Source: Pseudomonas sp. ACN8
GTDB lineage: Bacteria > Pseudomonadota > Gammaproteobacteria > Pseudomonadales > Pseudomonadaceae
Length of the DNA: 64,000 nt
Direction of reading: 5' to 3'
Assembly: GCF_002303925.1 (NCBI RefSeq)
Contig: NZ_MRCS01000036.1
Location: 1 to 64,000 of the forward strand
Both the position numbers and the translations under genes were made by a program. The notes beneath the pieces were generated by a model. It saw nothing but the letters and a program-made list of their open reading frames with translations, had not been told where the DNA came from and ran no database searches. Positions 9,084 through 17,630 of the stretch are shown here, piece by piece. Every line of letters begins with the position of its first letter. Positions within the stretch are counted from its first letter, which is position 1.

Positions 9084-12029
9084 ATGCCTGACCCACTGCG
9101 CACGGATCCACGAAGGTTTCCGCTGCATGTCCATATCAGCGTGATGTTCACCTTTTTGTTGTTGCTGACCGGGGTGGTGCTGGGGCTTTTCAACTACCGG
9201 CAAACCACACAGATCATCTTGTCCAGCAGTGAAAAACTCTTCAACCGCATCGAGCAGGATGTCCGGCTGGACCTGCACGCGACCTATGACCCCATTCGTC
9301 ATCTGTTAAGCCTGTTGGCACTCAATCCGGCGGGCCAGTCCCCTGATCTGGAACAACGCCTGGCACTGCTCGAACCGTTCAGCCAGTCACTCGAGGACAA
9401 CCCCAACCTGGCTTCGCTGTACCTGGGCTACGACAATGGCGACTTTTTCATGGTCCGCCCGCTGCGTACCCCAGAGGTCAAAAACCTGGTCAAGGCCCCG
9501 GACACGGCGGTTTACCAGGTCTGGAGCATCGAGCACGACAGCAGCGGGCAGGCCCACTCCCAGTCGTTGTTTTTCGACCGGAACCTGACACTTGTCAGCC
9601 GTCAGGACAACCTGAACGACACCTACGATCCTCGCAACCGCGCCTGGTTTACCAGCGCCCGCGTCGACAATGCCCAGATCACCACCGAACCCTATATCTT
9701 CTTTTCCACCCACAACATCGGCACGACGCTGGCACGACGTAGCGGTGACAAGGCAATCCTGGCCGCTGACCTGACCCTGGCCGAACTCAGCGCGACCCTG
9801 GCCAAGCACGTCGTGACCCCCAATACCGAAATCGTCCTGTTCGATGCCGAAGGCAATGCCATTGCCTACCCGGACAGCCGCAGGCTGATCATCGATGATC
9901 AGACGTCCCGTCTGATCAAGGCGGCGGACCTGAGCCCCAGCCTGGGTGCGTTGCTCAACAGTCCCCCTCAGGGCAGTCGCCTGAACGCCAGCGGCCGGCA
10001 GTGGATCGTGGCCCGCGGCAGCATGCAGGAAGGCGGCCCCCAAGGCCTGCAACTGGCGCTGCTGGTGCCGGAAGACGAGTTGCTCGTCGACGCGTACCGG
10101 ATGCGCTGGCAAGGTGCGCTCATTACCCTGGCTACCCTGCTGTTATGCGTGCCGCTGGGTTGGCTGACGTCAAGAGTTCTGGTCAAACCCTTGCGCGCAC
10201 TGGTGCAGGAGGCCGATGCGATTCGCAGTTTCGATTTCAATTTTCCGCTTTCCCGTCGCTCGCCGGTGCTCGAAGTCGACCAATTGAGTGTGTCGATGGC
10301 ACGGATGAAAGACACCCTGGCGAGCTTCTTCCAGATCACAGACAGCCTCAGCGCCGAAACCCGTTTCGCCCCGCTGCTGGAACGGGTGTTGTTTGAGACC
10401 GTGAAAATCGGTCAGGCCCAGGCCGGCCTGATCTATTTGCGCGAAGGTGACGGCGAGCACATGGAACCCCATGGACTGGTCATCAACAACACCGCCGAAA
10501 ACCTGCAAACCTTCGACATCAGCGGACACTCGCTCAAGAACCCGCAAAGCCCCCCATGGCTGCACCAGTTGGCCAACGTCGACACTGTCGTCAGCAACCT
10601 GGGTTTCGAGCAGGCGGGTGACCTGCAGAAAATCCTGCTCGCCCTGGAAAGTCCCCGGGTCCATCTGATCGGTATCCGCCTGCACAATCGTCACAACGAA
10701 ACCGTGGGCGTGCTGGTATTGCTGTTGGCCGACAGCGGCGCGCAGAGCGATCTGGACAAACTGCGGCCGGACCGCATTGCGTTTCTCAAGGCGGTGTCCG
10801 GCGCGGCCGCCGTGTGCATCGAGAGCCAGCGCCTGCAAGCCCGGCAAAAACAGCTGCTGGACGCCTTCATTCAACTGCTGGCCGGCGCCATCGACGCCAA
10901 AAGCCCCTACACCGGGGGCCATTGCCAGCGCGTTCCGGAACTCACCCTGATGCTCGCCCAAGCGGCGGCAGACAGCCAGGAGCCCGCCTTCAGCGCTTAT
11001 CAGCCAACCGAAGATGAATGGGAGGCACTGCACATCGCCGCCTGGCTGCACGATTGCGGCAAAATCACCACCCCGGAATACGTTGTCGACAAAGCCACGA
11101 AACTGGAAACCCTGACCGATCGCATCCACGAAATCCGTACCCGTTTCGAGGTACTCAAGCGTGATACCTGGATCAGCTACTGGCAGGCCATTGCCCTGGG
11201 CGGCGACGAGCCAGCGCTGGCGGAAATGCGCAATGCCAGCCTGGCCGGGCTGGATGATGATTTCGCCTTCGTGGCCCGATGCAATCTCGGCGGTGAAGCC
11301 ATGGCCGACGCTGACCTGCAACGCCTGCGCTGCCTGGCTGAACGCACCTGGACCCGAACCCTGGATGACCGGTTGGGCGTGTCCTGGGAAGAAAACCGGC
11401 GTCAGGCCCGAACGCCCGCCCCTACCCTGCCCGTCAGCGAATCGTTACTGGCGGACAAACCCGAGCATCTGTTCGAGCGCAGCGATAACGAAGTGATACC
11501 GCAAGACAATCCCCTGGGCTTCAAACTCGACGTTCCACCCCACAAATACAACCGGGGCGAGCTGTACAACCTGAGCATTGTCCGGGGCACACTGACGAGC
11601 GAGGAGCGTTATGTCATCAATAACCACATCGTTCAGACGATCCTGATGCTCAACCATCTGCCGTTCCCCGAGCACTTGCGCAACATCGCGGAAATAGCCG
11701 GCGGGCATCACGAAAAAATGGACGGCACCGGGTATCCGAAACGCTTGAAGCGAGAAGAAATGAGCCTGCCGGCGCGGATGATGGCGATTGCCGATATCTT
11801 CGAAGCCTTGACGGCCGCCGACCGCCCCTACAAAAAAGCCAAGACCTTGAGCGAGGCGCTGGGCATCATGGCGTTGATGTGCCGTGATGCCCACATCGAC
11901 CCGGAGGTGTTCGGGCTGTTCATCAAGACACAGCTCTATCTGCAGTACGCCAGGCGCTTCCTCGACCCCGGGCAGATCGATGCGGTGGACGCCTCGGGCC
12001 TGCTGGCCAAGGCCGGCCTGGCGTCTTGA
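9084..12029 (+). CDS. Cache-HAMP-GAF-HD-GYP protein, probable c-di-GMP phosphodiesterase
   Basis: 981 residues. N-terminal membrane helix (about 15-40), large periplasmic dCache-type region (about 45-350), second helix near 352-372, HAMP, GAF-like region (about 430-580), then an HD-GYP domain. Motifs: DAKSPYTGGH near 600, HDCGK at His656 and HHEKMDGTGYP near 875. His656 and the GYP motif are about 220 residues apart, much more than usual, because roughly 130-150 residues are inserted in the domain. The start at 9084 has GGAG 9 bases upstream. It begins 49 nt after the hybrid sensor gene on the same strand, which suggests shared transcription. Confidence 0.88.
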   Translation: MPDPLRTDPRRFPLHVHISVMFTFLLLLTGVVLGLFNYRQTTQIILSSSEKLFNRIEQDVRLDLHATYDPIRHLLSLLALNPAGQSPDLEQRLALLEPFSQSLEDNPNLASLYLGYDNGDFFMVRPLRTPEVKNLVKAPDTAVYQVWSIEHDSSGQAHSQSLFFDRNLTLVSRQDNLNDTYDPRNRAWFTSARVDNAQITTEPYIFFSTHNIGTTLARRSGDKAILAADLTLAELSATLAKHVVTPNTEIVLFDAEGNAIAYPDSRRLIIDDQTSRLIKAADLSPSLGALLNSPPQGSRLNASGRQWIVARGSMQEGGPQGLQLALLVPEDELLVDAYRMRWQGALITLATLLLCVPLGWLTSRVLVKPLRALVQEADAIRSFDFNFPLSRRSPVLEVDQLSVSMARMKDTLASFFQITDSLSAETRFAPLLERVLFETVKIGQAQAGLIYLREGDGEHMEPHGLVINNTAENLQTFDISGHSLKNPQSPPWLHQLANVDTVVSNLGFEQAGDLQKILLALESPRVHLIGIRLHNRHNETVGVLVLLLADSGAQSDLDKLRPDRIAFLKAVSGAAAVCIESQRLQARQKQLLDAFIQLLAGAIDAKSPYTGGHCQRVPELTLMLAQAAADSQEPAFSAYQPTEDEWEALHIAAWLHDCGKITTPEYVVDKATKLETLTDRIHEIRTRFEVLKRDTWISYWQAIALGGDEPALAEMRNASLAGLDDDFAFVARCNLGGEAMADADLQRLRCLAERTWTRTLDDRLGVSWEENRRQARTPAPTLPVSESLLADKPEHLFERSDNEVIPQDNPLGFKLDVPPHKYNRGELYNLSIVRGTLTSEERYVINNHIVQTILMLNHLPFPEHLRNIAEIAGGHHEKMDGTGYPKRLKREEMSLPARMMAIADIFEALTAADRPYKKAKTLSEALGIMALMCRDAHIDPEVFGLFIKTQLYLQYARRFLDPGQIDAVDASGLLAKAGLAS

Positions 12030-12512
12030 TCAGCAGTCGGTCAGGCGCAGGAAAATCGCCGCCAGTTGTTCGATTCCAGCCTGGTCCTGCGCGGTGAAAC
12101 GCGCGAGTTTCGGACTGTCGAGGTCAAGCACGCCGATCAATCGGCCGTCCTTGACCAGCGGCACCACCAATTCGCTGTTCGAGGCGCTGTCGCAGGCAAT
12201 GTGACCGGGGAACGCGTGCACATCTTCGACTCGTTGAGTCTGCCGGGTGGCTGCCGCCGCTCCGCAAACGCCGCGACCAAACGGAATCCGTACACAAGCG
12301 ATCTGCCCCTGAAACGGGCCCAGCACCAGTTCTTCATGACGGTTGAGGTAGAAACCGGCCCAATTCAAGTCATCGAGTTGGTTGAACAGAAACGCCGAGA
12401 ACTGTGCGGCATTGGCGATGAAATCCCGCTCGTCCGCCAACAAGGATTCAAGCTGCGCCTGCAGCATGCCGTAGCCTTCGAGGCCTTGGCCGCTCTTTTG
12501 TAAATCGATCAT
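12030..12512 (-). CDS. msrC: Free methionine-(R)-sulfoxide reductase (GAF type)
   Basis: 160 residues forming one GAF domain of the fRMsr/YebR family, a cytosolic enzyme that reduces free Met-R-sulfoxide using thioredoxin. Diagnostic stretches: NWAGFYL, GPFQGQIACVRIPFGRGVCG with two cysteines, and HIACDSASNSELVVPL with the third. The start at 12512 overlaps the upstream AAA gene stop by 4 bases (ATGA). The long frame continuing upstream is out-of-register sequence of that gene. Its stop abuts the HD-GYP stop of the convergent gene with no spacer. Confidence 0.9.
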   Translation of the reverse strand: MIDLQKSGQGLEGYGMLQAQLESLLADERDFIANAAQFSAFLFNQLDDLNWAGFYLNRHEELVLGPFQGQIACVRIPFGRGVCGAAAATRQTQRVEDVHAFPGHIACDSASNSELVVPLVKDGRLIGVLDLDSPKLARFTAQDQAGIEQLAAIFLRLTDC

Positions 12513-13399
12513 GCCTTGTGCTCCAACAGCTTCAGCCCGACCCAATAACGGGCAAATTGATAGGCGCAACGCCCATTGCGATTGCCTCGGCCGGTGGCCC
12601 AGCGCACCGCCAGAATGTCCAGCTCCTCGGTGCGCTGCCACGCCAGTCCGGCCTTGCCAGCCAACTGGCCGATCCAGTGCTCGACGACGTCGAGGAAGTG
12701 TTCCTGGGTAAACGGATAGAACGACAGCCACAAACCGAAACGGTCCGATAGCGCGATCTTGTCTTCCACCGCTTCGCTCGGATGCAGTTCGCCGTCAACC
12801 CGTTTCCAGTTTTCGTTGTCACTTTCCTTTTCCGGCACCAGGTGGCGACGGTTGGACGTGGCGTACAGCAAAACGTTGTCCGGTGCCTGTTCCAGCGAGC
12901 CATCGAGGACACTCTTGAGCACTCGGTAATCACCCTCGCCCGACTCGAACGAGAGGTCATCGCAAAACAGCACGAAACGCTGGGGCAGCTTGCCGATCTG
13001 TTCGACCACCCGCGGCAGGTCCGCCAGGTGATCACGTTCAATCTCGATCAAGCGCAAGCCGGCTTGAGCGTGCTCAGCCAACAAGGCGCGCACCAGCGAC
13101 GACTTGCCTGTGCCGCGCGAGCCCCAGAGCAAGGCGTGGTTGGCCGGCATGCCATCGAGGAACTGTTGGGTATTGCGCCCAAGCTGCTCGACTTGCCGGT
13201 CGACGCCGATCAGGTCCGACAAACGCATGTCGAGGCTGACCTCCAGCGGCATCAGATAACCGCCGCGCGACTCACGCTGCCAGCGCGCGGCCAGGCATTG
13301 CGTCCAGTCGATGGCTGGCCGGGGGGCCGGCAGCAACGGCTCGATACGGGCCAGAACGGCATCGGCACGTTCAAGAAAAGCATTCAATCGGGAATCCAC
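12509..13399 (-). CDS. DUF815-family AAA ATPase
   Basis: 296 residues. Walker A GSRGTGKSSLVRALL near 90, Walker B-like FVLFCDDLSF near 140, and sensor-1-like LLYATSNRRHL. This is the DUF815 (YjeQ-unrelated) AAA family of single-domain ATPases with unknown substrates. It is translationally coupled with msrC, an arrangement also found in P. aeruginosa as I recall it. No partner domain suggests a mechanism. Upstream (13400-13522) is a divergent promoter region shared with sagS. Confidence 0.85.
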   Translation of the reverse strand: MDSRLNAFLERADAVLARIEPLLPAPRPAIDWTQCLAARWQRESRGGYLMPLEVSLDMRLSDLIGVDRQVEQLGRNTQQFLDGMPANHALLWGSRGTGKSSLVRALLAEHAQAGLRLIEIERDHLADLPRVVEQIGKLPQRFVLFCDDLSFESGEGDYRVLKSVLDGSLEQAPDNVLLYATSNRRHLVPEKESDNENWKRVDGELHPSEAVEDKIALSDRFGLWLSFYPFTQEHFLDVVEHWIGQLAGKAGLAWQRTEELDILAVRWATGRGNRNGRCAYQFARYWVGLKLLEHKA

Positions 13400-13522
13400 G
13401 ACTTCTCCTCGGGCTCGTTCACAGTAATGATGGTGATACAGCGACGAAACACAGCGTCACACAAGCGGCGGCTCCCACAATACAGGCCTCGCGAGAACAT
13501 CAGCAGGCAGGCATGATCGACT

Positions 13523-15886
13523 ATGCTTGAGCAGCGAAAGGAAACGGAAGTGGTTCACCCCCCCATGGACATCAAATTCACCAACCGGCTGTCATTCAAG
13601 CAAGCCCGGCTTACCGTGCTGGTCGGTTTCATTCTGGGTACGCTGCTCAGCCTGCTGCAAATAGGCATCGATTATGCCAGTGAAGACGCCTCCATCAATC
13701 GTGAAATCCTTTCATTGCTGGAAATCAGCCACAACCCGGCCTCGCGAATCGCGTACAACATCGACGCCGAACTCTCCAAGGAACTGACCCAGGGCCTGCT
13801 GCGCTCACCGGCGATCATTGGCGCGAAACTGACCGACAACAACGGCACCGTGCTGGCCAACGTCAAGCGGCCCGGCGTGGAAAACGGTTACCGGATGCTC
13901 AGTGACTTCCTGTTCGGCGCCAACCGACAGTTCGAAGACCGGCTTTACCTGGATCATATGCCCAACGAATCCCTGGGTACGCTGCGCCTGAGCGTCGACA
14001 CTTACGCCTTCGGCGACCGGTTCCTGCGCCGGGCCGAAGTGACCCTGCTCAATGGCTTCGCCCGCAGCCTGCTGCTGTCCGGCATTCTGCTGGCGCTGTT
14101 CTATGTGATGCTGACCAAACCCCTGGTACGGGTCATCCGTGAACTCAGCGGTCGCGACCCGAGCAGCAACGAATCGACCTCACTGGAGTGCCCCTCCGGG
14201 CACGCCAACGATGAGATCGGCGTGCTGGTCAAGGCTGCCAACCAGCAATTCAAGAACATCGCCACCGAAATCCAGCAGCGGCGCAACGCGGAAAACCGCC
14301 TGACCGAGTATCTGGGCCAACTGGAAAACATCGTCTCGGCCCGCACTGCCGAACTCAAGGCGATCAACGCCCGGCTGAGCCAGTCCAACGAGGAACTGGA
14401 AGTCGCGCGCAGTACCGCCCTTGACATGGCCGAAGCCCGCTCGGTGTTCCTGGCCAACATGAGCCATGAAATCCGCACCCCCCTCAATGGCTTGCTCGGG
14501 ATGATCGCGCTGTCCCTCGACGGACCGCTGAACCCCGAACAACAGCAGCAACTGTCGATCGCCCATGACTCGGGCAAAGTGCTGGTGGAATTGCTCAACG
14601 ATATTCTCGATTTGTCGAAGTTCGATGCCGGCCAACTCGAACTCGAACACATCCCCTTCGACCTCGGTTCGCTGATCGAAGACACCGCCAACCTGTTGTC
14701 ACAGAACGCTGCCCCCAGCGTCGAACTGACCTGCCTGATCGACCCGGATTTCCCGGCACTGGTGCTCGGCGATCCGACCCGGGTGCGGCAGATCGTCAGT
14801 AATCTGCTGTCCAACGCGTTGAAGTTCACCCGTTTCGGACGGGTCGACGTGCGCCTGTCGACGTTCGGCGATGGCGTCAGGATCGAAGTGTGCGACACCG
14901 GCATCGGCATCCCCCAGGATGCCCAGGTCAAGATCCTCCAGCCTTTCACCCAGGCCGGCGCCGGTATTACCCGACAATTTGGCGGTACCGGGCTGGGCCT
15001 GGCCCTGACCTACAACCTTTGCGAAGCCATGCAGGGGCGCCTGACGATCAGCTCCGAGGCGGGGTTTGGCAGCCAGTTCTGCGCGGACTTGCCATTGCCC
15101 GGTCATACCCGTGCAATACCTGCTGTTTCGCTCAAGGGCAAAGTCATTGCCATCACGGCCGCCAGCAGCGGGCTGGGGGAAATGTTGAACAGCTTGTTGC
15201 CTGTCTGGGGGCTGGACTATGAACGGCGTTCCATCGATGACCCACTGCTTGGCCTGACAGCCGACGTGCTCATCACCGACTGCCCCGAATGCCTGTTCAA
15301 TCTGCGCCCCAACCTCAGCGCGCCGATCCTGCTGATTACCGCGTATGGCAACTTCATGCCCGGCGAAGAGGTCAACGCCCTCGCCCCCCTGCAACAACAG
15401 GCCCGCCCCTTGGCCCGCAATACGCTGCTTCAGACGTTGCGGCGGATCCTGCAACCGCAAACCCACCCGGTCAACGAGGCCCGACTCGACACGCAATGCC
15501 CGCAACGCCGCGGGAGCGTACTATTGGTGGAAGATAATCCGGTCAACCAGTTGGTGGCCAAGGGCATGCTCGGCAAACTCGGCTGCGAGGTCACCACCGC
15601 GGCTCATGGTGGCGAGGCCCTTGACCAGCTCGAGCAACGGGAATTCGACCTGGTGCTGATGGACTGCAACATGCCGGTGATGGACGGCTATGAAGCCAGC
15701 CGGCAAATCCGCCGCAGCGGACGCTGGCCTCAACTGCCCATCGTCGCCCTGACGGCCAACGCCATGTCGGAGGAGCGCGAACGCTGTCGTGCCGCGGGCA
15801 TGAGCGACTACCTGGCCAAACCCTTCCGGCGCGAAGAACTGGCCGCCCTGCTGGACCTGTGGATCCCCCCTACGACAGTGCCTTGA
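13523..15886 (+). CDS. sagS: Hybrid sensor kinase SagS
   Basis: 787 residues. First membrane helix about 33-55, periplasmic region about 56-190, second helix near 195-215, linker with coiled coil (ENIVSARTAELKAINARLSQ), HisKA with His315 (MSHEIRTPLNG), HATPase (GTGLGLALTYN) and receiver with Asp714 (VLMDCNMPVMDG). No Hpt domain. Length and the neighbours ospR and gpx match P. aeruginosa PA2824 (SagS), which steers the switch from motile to surface-associated life and feeds phosphate to BfiS/HptB. Start is uncertain: GTG at 13550 has the better AAGGA site and ATG at 13565 also fits. The gene overlaps convergent ospR by 17 bp. Confidence 0.88.
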   Translation: MLEQRKETEVVHPPMDIKFTNRLSFKQARLTVLVGFILGTLLSLLQIGIDYASEDASINREILSLLEISHNPASRIAYNIDAELSKELTQGLLRSPAIIGAKLTDNNGTVLANVKRPGVENGYRMLSDFLFGANRQFEDRLYLDHMPNESLGTLRLSVDTYAFGDRFLRRAEVTLLNGFARSLLLSGILLALFYVMLTKPLVRVIRELSGRDPSSNESTSLECPSGHANDEIGVLVKAANQQFKNIATEIQQRRNAENRLTEYLGQLENIVSARTAELKAINARLSQSNEELEVARSTALDMAEARSVFLANMSHEIRTPLNGLLGMIALSLDGPLNPEQQQQLSIAHDSGKVLVELLNDILDLSKFDAGQLELEHIPFDLGSLIEDTANLLSQNAAPSVELTCLIDPDFPALVLGDPTRVRQIVSNLLSNALKFTRFGRVDVRLSTFGDGVRIEVCDTGIGIPQDAQVKILQPFTQAGAGITRQFGGTGLGLALTYNLCEAMQGRLTISSEAGFGSQFCADLPLPGHTRAIPAVSLKGKVIAITAASSGLGEMLNSLLPVWGLDYERRSIDDPLLGLTADVLITDCPECLFNLRPNLSAPILLITAYGNFMPGEEVNALAPLQQQARPLARNTLLQTLRRILQPQTHPVNEARLDTQCPQRRGSVLLVEDNPVNQLVAKGMLGKLGCEVTTAAHGGEALDQLEQREFDLVLMDCNMPVMDGYEASRQIRRSGRWPQLPIVALTANAMSEERERCRAAGMSDYLAKPFRREELAALLDLWIPPTTVP

Positions 15887-16331
15887 TCTGCCCCAACAGG
15901 TGATCGAGACCATCGCGCAACTCGTTTAGACGATTCAGATCGACCCCACTGTCGCACAACAGGCGCGCCTTGAGCGGGCCGACCCGGTCGCGCAAGGCCG
16001 TGCCGGTTGGCGACAGGCTCAGGTGCACTTCACGCTCATCGCGCGCAGAACGCTGACGCTGCACCAGTTGCAGTTGTTCCAGGCGCTTGAGCAAGGGTGT
16101 CAGCGTGCCGGAATCCAGGGCCAGGCGCTCGCCCAATGCCTTGACGGTCGGTTGCTCCGGGGCCGCTTCCTGCCACTCCCACAACACCAGCATCGCCAGG
16201 TACTGAGGGTAAGTCAGGCCCAACTGATCGAGCATGGGCTTGTAGGCGCGAATCACCGCCCGGGAAGCCGCGTACAACTTGAAACACAACTGGCTGTCGA
16301 GCTTCAGGGAATCGACTGACAAGGTATTCAT
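15870..16331 (-). CDS. ospR: MarR-family thiol redox sensor OspR
   Basis: 153 residues, winged-helix MarR fold. YPQYLAMLVLWEW, LALDSGTLTPLLKRLEQ (recognition helix) and RSARDEREVHLSLSPTG are OhrR-class hallmarks, and Cys16 in QLCFKLYAASR is the peroxide-sensing cysteine position. In P. aeruginosa OspR (PA2825) represses itself and the adjacent peroxidase gene until oxidised. Here ATGA overlap with gpx places both in one operon transcribed gpx-ospR. A candidate operator lies upstream of gpx at 16863-16876. A second paralogue lies at 31632. Confidence 0.9.
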   Translation of the reverse strand: MNTLSVDSLKLDSQLCFKLYAASRAVIRAYKPMLDQLGLTYPQYLAMLVLWEWQEAAPEQPTVKALGERLALDSGTLTPLLKRLEQLQLVQRQRSARDEREVHLSLSPTGTALRDRVGPLKARLLCDSGVDLNRLNELRDGLDHLLGQIKALS

Positions 16332-16813
16332 TTGAGCAGGGCTTCGATCTCGCGGGTCAGGTCCTGCGGCTTGGTCGCCGGAGCGAAGCGCTTGACCAGT
16401 TGCCCGTCCTTGCCGATCAGGAACTTGGTGAAGTTCCACTTGATGCCCTGGGAACCCAGCACCCCCGGTGCGCGCTTTTTCAATTGCACGAACAGCGGAT
16501 GGGCATCGGCACCGTTGACGTCGATCTTTTTGAACAGCGGAAAGCTGACACCGAAGTTCAGCTCGCAGAACTCGGAGATCGCTCCTTCGTTACCCGGCTC
16601 TTGCTTGCCGAACTGGTTGCAGGGAAAGCCGAGCACCACCAGGCCCTGGTCCTTGTAGGTTTGCCACAGCTCTTCCAGGCCCTTGTACTGCGGAGTGAAA
16701 CCGCACTTGCTGGCGGTGTTGACCACCAGCACGGCCTTGCCGGCGAAATCCGCCAGGGTCTTTTGCTCACCCTTGATCGTGGTGCAAGGGATGCTCAGCA
16801 GGTTGTCGCTCAT
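16328..16813 (-). CDS. gpx: Glutathione peroxidase family protein
   Basis: 161 residues, thioredoxin-fold peroxidase of the cytosol. Peroxidatic cysteine in NTASKCGFTPQYKGLEEL (Cys, not selenocysteine), catalytic Gln in GFPCNQFGKQEPG, and the Trp/Asn motif IKWNFTKFLIG. Bacterial Cys-Gpx enzymes often use thioredoxin rather than glutathione and have a resolving cysteine; FCELNFGVSFPLF supplies one. The ATG at 16813 agrees with the conserved MSDNLLSIPCTTI start. It is the first gene of the gpx-ospR operon, so its expression is expected to rise on peroxide exposure. Confidence 0.93.
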   Translation of the reverse strand: MSDNLLSIPCTTIKGEQKTLADFAGKAVLVVNTASKCGFTPQYKGLEELWQTYKDQGLVVLGFPCNQFGKQEPGNEGAISEFCELNFGVSFPLFKKIDVNGADAHPLFVQLKKRAPGVLGSQGIKWNFTKFLIGKDGQLVKRFAPATKPQDLTREIEALLK

Positions 16814-16845
16814 GTTTGAGGTTCCGAACGAATGGAAGAACCAAC

Positions 16846-16876
16846 AAAATAGCGAGCAATTGAATTGTGTGCAATT
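16846..16876 (-). promoter_or_regulatory. gpx-ospR promoter with overlapping palindrome (OspR operator candidate)
   Basis: On the minus strand, -35-like TTGCAC (16874-16869), 17 bp, then TATTTT (16851-16846), 33 bp before the gpx ATG. The -35 lies inside the inverted repeat AATTG-TGTG-CAATT (16863-16876), extendable to TTGAATTG/CAATTTAA with one mismatch. AATTG/CAATT palindromes are typical of OhrR-class operators; position on the -35 fits repression. Confidence 0.6.
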
Positions 16877-16898
16877 TAAATTATCGAACGCCAATCCA

Positions 16899-17000
16899 CT
16901 GTAGGAGCGAGCTTGCTCGCAATGGACCAGAGAACAACTCGGGGCACCAGGCTTCCCGCGTTATCGTTGACGACCATCGCGAGCAGGCTCGCTCCTACAG
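16899..17000. repeat. REP pair (BIME), about 100 bp
   Basis: Two Pseudomonas REP units in inverted orientation: GTAGGAGCGAGCTTGCTCGC at the left and its complement-like partner at 16974-17000. They lie between gpx and msrB and end 8 bp before the msrB stop. The spacer resembles that of the pair at 33936-34037. Confidence 0.9.
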
Positions 17001-17008
17001 GGCTCGCA

Positions 17009-17404
17009 TTACTCGCGGGGCACCAGTTCCAGGCACACCGAATTGATGCAATAGCGCAGGCCCGTCGGGGGCGGGCCGTCGGGGAACACGTGGCCAAGAT
17101 GCGCGTCGCATTTGGCGCAGACCACTTCGGTGCGGATCATGCCGTGGCTGACATCGCGGATTTCGGTCATGGCGCTGTCGCCGATCGGCGCGTAGAAACT
17201 TGGCCAGCCGCAACCGGAATCGAATTTGGTGCTGGAGTCGAACAGCGGTTCGCGGCAGCAGATGCAGTGGTAGATGCCGTCGGTCTTGGTGGCGTTGTAT
17301 TTGCCGGAAAACGGACGTTCGGTGCCTTTGAGGCGGCACACGTTGTACTGCTCCGGGTCGAGCATCGCCTTCCATTCTTCCAGGGTTTTTTCCAACTTTT
17401 CCAT
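17009..17404 (-). CDS. msrB: Peptide methionine (R)-S-oxide reductase
   Basis: 131 residues. MsrB reduces Met-R-sulfoxide in proteins with thioredoxin. The four zinc cysteines appear as HCICCREPLFD and VVCAKCDAHLGHVF, and the catalytic Cys lies in the C-terminal RYCINSVCLELV. FDSGCGWPSFYAP is the family signature. Two adjacent ATGs (17407, 17404) follow GAGGT; the second gives the better spacing. Separated from gpx-ospR by a REP pair and probably transcribed on its own. Confidence 0.95.
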   Translation of the reverse strand: MEKLEKTLEEWKAMLDPEQYNVCRLKGTERPFSGKYNATKTDGIYHCICCREPLFDSSTKFDSGCGWPSFYAPIGDSAMTEIRDVSHGMIRTEVVCAKCDAHLGHVFPDGPPPTGLRYCINSVCLELVPRE

Positions 17405-17630
17405 CATCACACCTCAGCGGCTGAAAAAGCCCGATCTGTACCTTTTCCACGGATCGGGCGGCACGTATGATTGCGCCTCGTCAAACGCCAGTCTGGCAGC
17501 CAGACCACGCGCATTCAAACGGAAATATGGGTGCTGCATCTCAAGGCGTCAGGCCTGTGTGAATACGCAGGATTCCCAGCACGGTTGCCCAAACGCCGTC
17601 TGGATCGTTCATTTTCGGGAACACATCGCC

